DNA from: Streptomyces sp. NBC_01210
GTDB lineage: Bacteria; Actinomycetota; Actinomycetes; Streptomycetales; Streptomycetaceae
Direction of reading: 5' to 3'
Assembly: GCF_036010325.1 (NCBI RefSeq)
Contig: NZ_CP108549.1
Coordinates: 2,542,001 to 2,606,000 of the forward strand
Length of the DNA stretch: 64,000 nt
The stretch's first letter is position 1; the number at the start of each line of letters is the position of its first letter. The position numbers were made by a program, and so were the translations under genes. Positions 54,445-63,077 of this stretch are shown piece by piece. Below the pieces are notes generated by a model. That model saw only the letters and a list, made by a program, of their open reading frames with translations, had not been told where the DNA came from and made no database searches.

Positions 54445-55262
54445 CAGGGCTTGCGCCACACCCCCAGGTCGTACTTCTTCAGCATCGAGCTGAGCTTCAG
54501 CCGCCGGGACTGGGGACAGAAGTCGCTGGTCTCCAGCTCGTACTCGACATGAAAGACCGCTTTGCCCGCGTGGATGAACGGCGTCAGCGCCTCGCACTCG
54601 TCGTACTGCGCACACTGCTCGTTGACCGCGAAGTCGAAGTCCCCCACCAGCTGCGGAATCTGGTCAAGGTCGTTCTTGAGTCCGACGGCCAGGCCCCGGT
54701 CGTGGGCCAGGCGGGCGATCAGGCGGTTGTAGCGGAGCTGGTCGGCGGCGGTGAGAGGGAAGCCGGTGCGGTTGGCGTACCCGTCCATGTTGTCGGGCTC
54801 GACGGCTTGGAAGCCCTTGTCCCGGCACATGTCCATGCGCTTCGCCATGAGCGGTCCGAGGACATCCGTGCGCCGGATGTCGAGCCAGCGCTCGCCGTCC
54901 CAGCCATTGCCCCGGCCGAGGACCTCCTTGGGGAACTTCGCGGCGTCCGGGCGGAAGTCCTCCCAGGCGCCGGTGGAGATGTAGCAGATCAACTTGCGGC
55001 CGCGGTGGCGTAGATCGGCGACGGCTGCCTTCGGGTTCTCGAAGCCGTCGATGTCGTACACCGGTACGTCCACGGTCGGGTCGAGCCGGCCGCTGAGCTG
55101 CCACTGCCAGGCCAGTCCCGGCTGCGGCTGCCAGCGCCCGGCGGTCGGCTTCGGACCGGACGGCTTCGGACCGGACGGCTTCGGATCGGTCGGTTCCGGC
55201 CGGGTCGTGCAGCCCGCCAGTACGAGCAGGAGCAGCGCGAGCAACAGGGGTGCCCGTCTCAT
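54441..55262 (-). CDS. GH114 endo-alpha-1,4-galactosaminidase-like lipoprotein
   Basis: Predicted glycoside hydrolase of the GH114 (TM1410, Ega3) group, 273 aa. A lipoprotein signal ends at LAGC (C18), a short Pro/Lys/Gly linker (PKPSG repeats) follows, and a TIM barrel has YDIDGF, CYIS, EPDN (E155, D157) and NEQC (E215). By analogy with Ega3, D157 and E215 are the catalytic acids. GH114 enzymes cut alpha-1,4-galactosamine polymers. It is the last gene of the five-gene block; its ATG overlaps the upstream stop. Confidence 0.85.
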   Translation of the reverse strand: MRRAPLLLALLLLVLAGCTTRPEPTDPKPSGPKPSGPKPTAGRWQPQPGLAWQWQLSGRLDPTVDVPVYDIDGFENPKAAVADLRHRGRKLICYISTGAWEDFRPDAAKFPKEVLGRGNGWDGERWLDIRRTDVLGPLMAKRMDMCRDKGFQAVEPDNMDGYANRTGFPLTAADQLRYNRLIARLAHDRGLAVGLKNDLDQIPQLVGDFDFAVNEQCAQYDECEALTPFIHAGKAVFHVEYELETSDFCPQSRRLKLSSMLKKYDLGVWRKPC

Positions 55263-55891
55263 CGGGCCGGTTCCAGGGCGTACGGGAGGGTGGCCCAGGG
55301 GTGGGCCCCGGCTCCCGGGACGAGGCAGTGGACGGCAGCAGTGGCGCGGGCTTCGGGCGGGGCCGCGTACACCAGATGGCAGAACCGCTCCGGCGGGTGG
55401 GCGGCCGTCCAGAGCGGGACGACCAGGCTGCGATAGGTGTCCCAGGGCCCCTCGAACGTGACCAGCAGCTCGGCGAGTTCCGCATAGGCCGGGTCGGGGT
55501 GGACGCCGTGGTTGAGGACGAGCGTGCGGGCGCCTGCCGCGCGGGCGGCGACCGCGAGGCGGCGGTAGTGGGGCAGTGCGTCGGGGTCCGCGGACACCTG
55601 GTCGAGGAAGGCACCGTCGGCGCCGTACCAGTCGCGGTGGCGCAGCAGATCCCGTACGACGGCGGCGTGCGGGCGGCGTGCGTAGTCGGTGTCGACGTAG
55701 CCGAGGACCCGGACCCCGGACCCGCGCAGCCGCTCCGCGACCGCCGCGAAGTCCGGGTCGGGGGCCGGGCCGGGGCCGCTGGCGGGGTTGAGCACCACGC
55801 CGTGGAGCCGGGGCGCGGCGGCGACGAGCGCCTCCCAGGCTTCGGGCTGCTCGGCGGGATGCTCGTAGTACGGCACCAGCAGTGTCTTCAC
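55259..55891 (-). CDS. Spherulation-specific family 4 (GH135-like) protein
   Basis: A 210-aa single TIM-barrel domain of the spherulin-4 family, founder of GH135 (fungal Sph3, which acts on galactosaminogalactan). LLVPYYE and VVLNPASGPG near 33-41 are typical. D97 (FLDQV) and E147 (VTFEGPW) match the acid positions of Sph3, but the second acid of its D-E pair is Q98 here. There is no signal peptide, so it seems intracellular, unusual for the family. The GTG at 55891 has GAGGAA 9 nt upstream, inside the end of the upstream gene. Confidence 0.82.
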   Translation of the reverse strand: MKTLLVPYYEHPAEQPEAWEALVAAAPRLHGVVLNPASGPGPAPDPDFAAVAERLRGSGVRVLGYVDTDYARRPHAAVVRDLLRHRDWYGADGAFLDQVSADPDALPHYRRLAVAARAAGARTLVLNHGVHPDPAYAELAELLVTFEGPWDTYRSLVVPLWTAAHPPERFCHLVYAAPPEARATAAVHCLVPGAGAHPWATLPYALEPAR

Positions 55892-55902
55892 GGAACCGTT
55901 CC

Positions 55903-57414
55903 TCAAGCGCGGTGGGCGGTCGCACGGCCCAGCAGAACACAGACCAGCCCGGCCAGCAGCCCGGCCGACACGGCCGCGACACCGAGACCGACGAGCCGCG
56001 GGCTGCCCGTGCCGGTGAGCAGGGCCAGGGTCTGCGCGAGGGCCGCCGCCGCGCACACCGCGGCCGCGCTGAGCACTGCGCCGAACGACTGAAGCAGCAA
56101 TCCGGTCCACAGCACGGTCCCGATGAGCAGCAGGGTGGCGAGGCGCACGCCGCCGAGCGCGGGGGCGTCGGGCCAGAGCAGCGTCCCCGCGTTGGCGAGG
56201 ACGAACAGGACCGTGAGATATCCGGCGAGGCATTCGGCGAGTACGGCGGCGGCGCCGCGCCAGAAGGCGCGTGACGTGGTGCTCGCGCGCAGCCCGGCGA
56301 GGCTCCCGCTGCGGAAGCGGTGCAGCAGCCATTCGGCGGGCCCCATGCTGAGCGTCAGCGCGACCGCGGAGGGCGCGGAGACGACCGCGCCGGGGCCGCC
56401 GGCGAGGACGTCGCCGAGGGCGGTGTAGAGGACGAGGACGCCGGTTCCGAGCCCGAAGAGCCCGTACGGGAGGGAGGCGGCGACGCGCGGAGCGGCCCGC
56501 GTGTCCTGGCTCGGGCGGCCGGAGAACAAGCCCTTCCGGCGATCGAGGAGCGGGGTTCGGGGCGGAGCCCCGACAGGGCGCTTCCGCAGACCCGGGACGC
56601 CCGGCACCAGCGTGCCCGCCGCCAGGCACACCGCCACCGCCGGCGAAGCCACCAGCAGGCCCGCCCGCAGCGGCACCACGAGGTCGTACGCCATTGCCAG
56701 CACCGCACCCGCCGTCATCGGTAACAGCGCGCAGAGCAGCGCCCGTTCGCGGTCCATGACCAGCAGGACCGTCGCTGCCGACAGATAGAGCGCCTGGGCC
56801 GACGCGAACGCCGCCGCGGGCCACTGGCCGGGACCTGACGACAGCGTCGCCGCGGCCGCCGCCGTCGCCGAGCCCAGCAGCGCGCCCGCCGGAGCGCCCC
56901 TCAGCAGTGCTCGGGTGGCCGCCTCGCGGTCGCCCAGGCCCAGCCAGGAGTAGGCGCGGTGCGAGAGCGCCTGGTTCCACACCCAGCCCGTCAGCGCGCC
57001 AGGGAGCAGCGGGGCCAGGCCCGCGCCCCGCAGCAGCGGCGCTCCCAGCACGTAGGCAAGGCCGGGCAGCGCGAAGACGAGGCCGCGCAGCAGGCAGCCG
57101 AGCAGGCCCACGTGCCAGGGGTCGACGGGCGGGCCCGGCGGCTCGGGGTGGCGGCGCGGAATCCGGGCGTACAGCTCTTCGGCGAGCGTGAAGGAGTCCT
57201 CGCGGCCGTACGTGAGGCGGATGTGGTCGTCCGTCATACCGTCCGACTCGAGGATCGCGGCGATCTCGTCCGGATGGACGGCCGCCGCGACCACCTCCTC
57301 GAGCCGGACCGCGAGTTCGTCCAGCGGATCGGCGGCACGGCCGTCCCGCTGCCGGGGCAGCAGCGGCAGCGTGTCGACCTTCTGCCCGGGCCCCTGCCAG
57401 AGCGGCCCGCTCAT
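55903..57414 (-). CDS. Large polytopic membrane protein of the exopolysaccharide block
   Basis: A 503-aa protein. Residues 1-95 are soluble and acidic, including HPDEIAAILESDG (47-59) and a FTLAEELY segment. About twelve membrane helices follow. Position next to a PelF-like glycosyltransferase and overall size suggest the role of PelG, the flippase or synthase partner, but the soluble N-terminal part is not in PelG and I see no clear family match. A cytoplasmic loop near residues 275-305 is encoded by a copy of an intergenic repeat. The ATG overlaps the glycosyltransferase stop. Confidence 0.75.
   Translation of the reverse strand: MSGPLWQGPGQKVDTLPLLPRQRDGRAADPLDELAVRLEEVVAAAVHPDEIAAILESDGMTDDHIRLTYGREDSFTLAEELYARIPRRHPEPPGPPVDPWHVGLLGCLLRGLVFALPGLAYVLGAPLLRGAGLAPLLPGALTGWVWNQALSHRAYSWLGLGDREAATRALLRGAPAGALLGSATAAAAATLSSGPGQWPAAAFASAQALYLSAATVLLVMDRERALLCALLPMTAGAVLAMAYDLVVPLRAGLLVASPAVAVCLAAGTLVPGVPGLRKRPVGAPPRTPLLDRRKGLFSGRPSQDTRAAPRVAASLPYGLFGLGTGVLVLYTALGDVLAGGPGAVVSAPSAVALTLSMGPAEWLLHRFRSGSLAGLRASTTSRAFWRGAAAVLAECLAGYLTVLFVLANAGTLLWPDAPALGGVRLATLLLIGTVLWTGLLLQSFGAVLSAAAVCAAAALAQTLALLTGTGSPRLVGLGVAAVSAGLLAGLVCVLLGRATAHRA
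56515..56582. repeat. Intergenic-type repeat embedded in a membrane-protein gene
   Basis: CCGGCGATCGAGGA (56536-56549) followed by GGGGTTCGGGGCGGAGCCCCGAC (a stem of TCGGGGC with GCCCCGA) is the layout of the common Streptomyces intergenic repeat. Here it is read in frame as an Arg/Pro-rich cytoplasmic loop (KRPVGAPPRTPLLDRRKG). The core matches 2693-2706 in 13 of 14 bases. Confidence 0.65.
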
Positions 57415-58886
57415 CCGGCCGCCGACTCGGTGACCGGCCAGACGTCCGTGTCCGCAGCCTCGGGCAGGCCCGCCAGCTCGAGGTAGATACCCCGGAAACC
57501 GTCCACCGAGCGGCGCAGCGTGAACTGGTCCACGACCCGCTGCCGCGCCCGCCCGCCCAGATCTGCCCGCCGTTCCGGGTCCCGCAGCAGCCCCAGCGTC
57601 GCCTCCGCCATCAGCGCGGGCTCGCGCGGCGGCACCACAAGCCCTGTGTCGCCGACCGCTTCCCGTACTCCGCCCACGTCCGTGGAGACGGTGGCGCGGC
57701 CGCACGACATCGCCTCGATCAGTGAGAACGGGAAGCCTTCGCTGATACTGGAGAGCAGCACCACGCTCCCCGAGGCATAGGCGCGCGACACATCGCTGAC
57801 TCGCCCCTCCCAGCCGATGCCGTCCACGACGCCCAGTTCCGCGGCGAGTTTCTCCAGCCGCGTCCGGTACGCCTCGCCGCCCGCGGGCACCCCGCCGAAC
57901 AACCGCAGTCGCACCTCGGGCAGTTCGGCACGGACCATGGCGTAGGCACGGATCAGCGTCTCCAGGTCCTTGATCGGGTCGATCCGTCCGGCCCAGGAGA
58001 TCGTCGGCACGGCCGGTTCCGGGCCTGCCTGCGGGAAGGCGTGCGGGTCGACGCCGTTGTAGACGGTGCGGATGCGGTCCGCGGGCGCCCCACCCCGCTC
58101 CTCCCACCGCCGGTTGTACTGATTGCAGGGCGTGATCAGATCGGCGCGCCGGTAGCCCAGCGAGTTGAGCTCCCGGTAGAAGCCCAGCATCAGCGCCTTG
58201 ACCGGGGCGCGCTGTGCCTCGGCGCGGTAGCCGAGGTAGCGCTCGCGCAGATAGATACCGTGCTCGGTGAGCAGGAACGGCACGCCCTCGAAGCGCTGGG
58301 CGGCCAGCGCGGGCAGCGTGGCGAGCCCCGCACTGACGGCGTGCGCGATCGAGTCGTCCGGTATCCGTACCGCCAGCGGCCGCAGCGCGTGCTCCAGCAG
58401 GTCGGTGGCGGTCAGCGCGTCGTGCACGGTCGGCCGGGACGCGGATATCTCCAGATGCGGCATGGTCCAGATCCACATCAGCGAACGCAGTACGGACTCC
58501 GAGCGCAGTGCCGCCGACAGCTGTCCCGCGCGGGCCATCAGCGCCAGTTCGTAGAGCCCCTCGCCGAAATCGCAGCCCGCCGACGGGTCGAGTACCGACA
58601 GCAGAAAGCGTTCGTAGATGTCGGTGAAGCGGCGCCGCTTCCGCCCGAGAAGCGGCCGCCGCCGCCCCGGCACCGGCCCCCAGAGCGGGAAGGCCGAGTG
58701 CCGGTAGACGTTGGACGGCAGCTCCCAGGTGACCGGCTCACGGCCGGTGCCGGTGAGGGCGACCACATGGAAGTCGACCTCCGGCATGCCGCGGACGAGC
58801 TGGTCGCACCAGGTCGACACACCACCGTGGACATGTGGATAGGTGCCCTCGGTGAGCATGGTGACATGACGCCCGCGGCTCAGCAT
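57411..58886 (-). CDS. PelF-like GT4 glycosyltransferase
   Basis: A 491-aa cytosolic glycosyltransferase. The N-terminal LTEGTYPHVHGGVSTWCDQL is the signature of PelF, the enzyme that polymerises the Pel polysaccharide from UDP-GalNAc/GlcNAc. The GT4 EX7E motif is E383-E391 (SEGFPFSLIEA). The long inserted region (about 80-160) is also PelF-like. The ATG at 58886 has AGGGGGGA upstream. It is 37 bp downstream of the deacetylase gene and overlaps the next gene by 4 bp. Confidence 0.88.
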   Translation of the reverse strand: MLSRGRHVTMLTEGTYPHVHGGVSTWCDQLVRGMPEVDFHVVALTGTGREPVTWELPSNVYRHSAFPLWGPVPGRRRPLLGRKRRRFTDIYERFLLSVLDPSAGCDFGEGLYELALMARAGQLSAALRSESVLRSLMWIWTMPHLEISASRPTVHDALTATDLLEHALRPLAVRIPDDSIAHAVSAGLATLPALAAQRFEGVPFLLTEHGIYLRERYLGYRAEAQRAPVKALMLGFYRELNSLGYRRADLITPCNQYNRRWEERGGAPADRIRTVYNGVDPHAFPQAGPEPAVPTISWAGRIDPIKDLETLIRAYAMVRAELPEVRLRLFGGVPAGGEAYRTRLEKLAAELGVVDGIGWEGRVSDVSRAYASGSVVLLSSISEGFPFSLIEAMSCGRATVSTDVGGVREAVGDTGLVVPPREPALMAEATLGLLRDPERRADLGGRARQRVVDQFTLRRSVDGFRGIYLELAGLPEAADTDVWPVTESAAG

Positions 58887-58923
58887 GGTGTCCCCCCTGG
58901 ACTGCGATGACGGTCGGCGGCGC

Positions 58924-60978
58924 TCAGGCCGGGAGCTTGAGCGTGACCGCCGACTGGAGCAGCTCGGGCGAGGTCCAGGTCGAACGGGCTCCCGCGTACG
59001 GAGTCCCGAACACGGCGGTCCCCAGGAACAGTTGCTTACGGGTGCCTTCGGGCGCGGTGACCGGTGCGGTCACTCCCGAGGGCGCCTGGACGGTGACGGT
59101 GGTGCCGATGCGGTACGCGGTCACCTTGCCGTCCGCGAGCGCCGTGTTCCAGGCGGCGCGGCGCTGAAGTTCCGTACCGATGTCGCGCTGGCGCGGGTTG
59201 ACGAGCGGGGTGCTGTCGGCGAACAGGGCGCGGTAGTCGGCCAGCACCTTGTCGAGCACCGGGTAGAGGATGCGCTCCTCGGCGAGGTTGGACTGGTGGA
59301 CGTAGTGCGGCCGCGGGTCGTTGGCGACGACATGGCTGAGCGCGGTGCGGGCCTCCTGCGGCACGATGTACGACTCGTAGCCGGTGGCGGTGTCGAGCGG
59401 CTCGGCCAGGCAGGTGGATGCGGGGTTGGACTCGCAGATGCCGCTGCCGCCGTCGTCCTCGGCGGTGTAGAGCCAGTTGTACTCGTCGGCCATCTCGGCG
59501 GCGGTGCCGACGTTGTAGTACACGTTCATCGGGTGGCGCGGCACGGTCAGCGCCGCTCCCGCCTTCCGCTGCTGCGGCTCGCGGGAGTTGTCGCTGGCGA
59601 CCCACTTCACACCGTTGTCGGCCAGCGCGCCGGCGAGGTTCGGATTGTCCTCGGGCTGCTGCGGCAGGGTCTTCAGACCGGAGTGCTCGCCGGTGACCAG
59701 CTCGGTGCGGTCGGTCGAGACGCCCTTGCCGACGGCCCAGTTGTAGTTGTCGCGGATCTGCGCGGAGATGTCGGCGCGGCTCGTCCACGTGGTGTTGCCG
59801 GCGGTGTCCTTGGCGCACTGCCACGGCACGACCGAGACGTTCTGGACACAGCCGAGGAAGAGGTGGGTGTAGGTGTGGTTGACCCAGCGGTACTGCGCAC
59901 GGTCGGCCAGCAGCTGTGCGGCGAGCGCGTCAGTGCCGCCGTGCTCGGTCTTCCACTCCTCGCCGGCGCCCGCGTTGTAGACCATGTCGAGAGTGAAGCC
60001 GCTGGTCTGCTGCCACTGCCTGGCGTACTGCGCGTCGGCGGCGGTCATCCGGATGTCGGTGGTGGTCTCCTCGCCCCCGTCGCCGCAGTCGATGTCGCCG
60101 GGCGTGCAGTTGCGGTCCTTGTCCCAGCGGGCGTCGGGCGCGAAGACGTCGTCGACGTGCACGGCGAAGTAACTGCGGCTCTGGCCGAGGTGGATGCCCT
60201 GGGTGAGCCATTCGACGATGCCGCGGGCCAGTACCCGGAACTGCCGCTGGTACTGGTTGTAGGCGAAGGTGACGACCAGCTCGCTGCGTCCGTCGTGGGT
60301 GTACTCGCCGACCAGGCTGCCGCGGGCGCCGCCGTCGCCGACCGGGGTGTCGAGATAGCTGGTGAAACCTGCTCTCGGCTTGCCCGCGAAGCCGTAACTC
60401 TCGGCGACCAGCGCGGAGTTGTCCTCGAACTGGACGGGCCCGTCGAGATAGCCGAAGGGACCTGTACGCCCGGCGGCGGTGACCGCGCTCTGCGCGCCGT
60501 CCAGCACACCCGCGTAGCCGCCGTTGTCGACGTACTCGAGGCCGACGCCCGGATGGGACCAGGTGTAGGCGTCGACCTGGCGGATGCCGAAGGTCTGCTC
60601 GTACGCGAAGAGCGCGGCGTTCTCGGCGGCACCGGTGGCCTGGTCCGCGCCGAACGGGTCCTCGTCGGGGACCACGATGCCCTGGTACTTGGCGCGCGGT
60701 CGACCGCTCACGGTGTCGCTGAGGAACGCCGCGTTGACGACAGGACGCCCCGGGTCGTCGAGGCGCACCGTCCGGTACGGCACCCCGGTGTCCTTCAGCT
60801 CCGAGACGATCGCGCCGACCGCGCCGCCTCCGTCGTCCACGACGAGTACCGTCAGATCGATGCGCGGCGCCGGCGCCGCGGCAGCGGCCGCGACCGACGA
60901 CGGTACGGCTGTCGCCAGCACTCCGGCGGCCAGCGCCACCGCGGCCGATCTGCCCGCGCGCAGTCTGTAGAACCCCAT
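58924..60978 (-). CDS. Secreted polysaccharide deacetylase-like protein (CE18/Agd3-like)
   Basis: A 684-aa secreted protein. The signal peptide is about 1-35. An N-terminal alpha/beta domain (40-265; LTVLVVDDGGGAVG, IVVPDED) precedes a NodB-like deacetylase domain with HVDD (274-277) and HTYTH (368-372), the Asp and His-x3-His metal motifs. The layout recalls Agd3, the fungal galactosaminogalactan deacetylase of family CE18, and the deacetylase part of PelA. The remaining C-terminal region (about 600-684) is beta-rich and may bind carbohydrate. It is the first gene of the block; the ATG has GGGGGGA upstream and the promoter should lie in 60979-61255. Confidence 0.8.
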   Translation of the reverse strand: MGFYRLRAGRSAAVALAAGVLATAVPSSVAAAAAAPAPRIDLTVLVVDDGGGAVGAIVSELKDTGVPYRTVRLDDPGRPVVNAAFLSDTVSGRPRAKYQGIVVPDEDPFGADQATGAAENAALFAYEQTFGIRQVDAYTWSHPGVGLEYVDNGGYAGVLDGAQSAVTAAGRTGPFGYLDGPVQFEDNSALVAESYGFAGKPRAGFTSYLDTPVGDGGARGSLVGEYTHDGRSELVVTFAYNQYQRQFRVLARGIVEWLTQGIHLGQSRSYFAVHVDDVFAPDARWDKDRNCTPGDIDCGDGGEETTTDIRMTAADAQYARQWQQTSGFTLDMVYNAGAGEEWKTEHGGTDALAAQLLADRAQYRWVNHTYTHLFLGCVQNVSVVPWQCAKDTAGNTTWTSRADISAQIRDNYNWAVGKGVSTDRTELVTGEHSGLKTLPQQPEDNPNLAGALADNGVKWVASDNSREPQQRKAGAALTVPRHPMNVYYNVGTAAEMADEYNWLYTAEDDGGSGICESNPASTCLAEPLDTATGYESYIVPQEARTALSHVVANDPRPHYVHQSNLAEERILYPVLDKVLADYRALFADSTPLVNPRQRDIGTELQRRAAWNTALADGKVTAYRIGTTVTVQAPSGVTAPVTAPEGTRKQLFLGTAVFGTPYAGARSTWTSPELLQSAVTLKLPA

Positions 60979-61255
60979 GACTTCCCCCCTCGCACGATCC
61001 CTCGGCGCACAGAAAGCATGCGGAGGATCTGTGGAGATGATGCAAAGAAGCCCCTCGCTCCCTTGCCTGAACGACGTGAGTGTGACTGAGGTCTCGCCAG
61101 AGTTGGCGGAAAACGTGAAAGAGACGCCACGTACGAGTGAATTGCCGCCGCCGTGAGCGAAACATGTGACCGCGCGTAGGCTCTTGTCCGGCGTGGGATG
61201 TCGATCCATCCCCTTCTACGGCCCTGGAACTTAACGGAAGCGAGATTTCACCACC

Positions 61256-62794
<1,539 letters not shown>

Positions 62795-62805
62795 GGACGG
62801 GCCTT

Positions 62806-62837
62806 CGACGGCCCCGGGCATACGCCCGGGGCCGTCG
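62806..62837 (+). terminator. Terminator after pepA
   Basis: A perfect 14-bp stem (CGACGGCCCCGGGC and GCCCGGGGCCGTCG) with a 4-nt loop begins 11 bp after the pepA stop codon. Confidence 0.92.
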
Positions 62838-63077
62838 TTGTTCGCCCCCTTGGCCCTCAACGAAATCCGTACCTTCGTACGGGCCAGTAACCCCTTGGGG
62901 CGGTGCGTCATGCGTCTCAGACCCCGGCCCCGCGTCCCGCCTCCCGTCAACAAGTGCGAAGATGGGTTCTCGGCAGGACAGGGCCCCACCACAGGGCCGA
63001 AAAAACAGCGGCCGAACACCAGCCGCCGCCCGGTCGTCGACGACCGGCGAACGGCGCACATGCATGGAGGACGTGAC

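Noticed and set aside
55892..56980. Long upstream extension of the spherulin-4 gene
   Set aside because: It lies inside the membrane-protein gene in another frame. A ribosome site precedes GTG 55891, and the family fold begins there.
54441..60978. Canonical Pel operon (pelABCDEFG)
   Set aside because: Only PelF is recognisable; PelB, PelC, PelD and PelE are absent and the hydrolases are of GH114 and GH135 types, so it is reported as Pel-like only.
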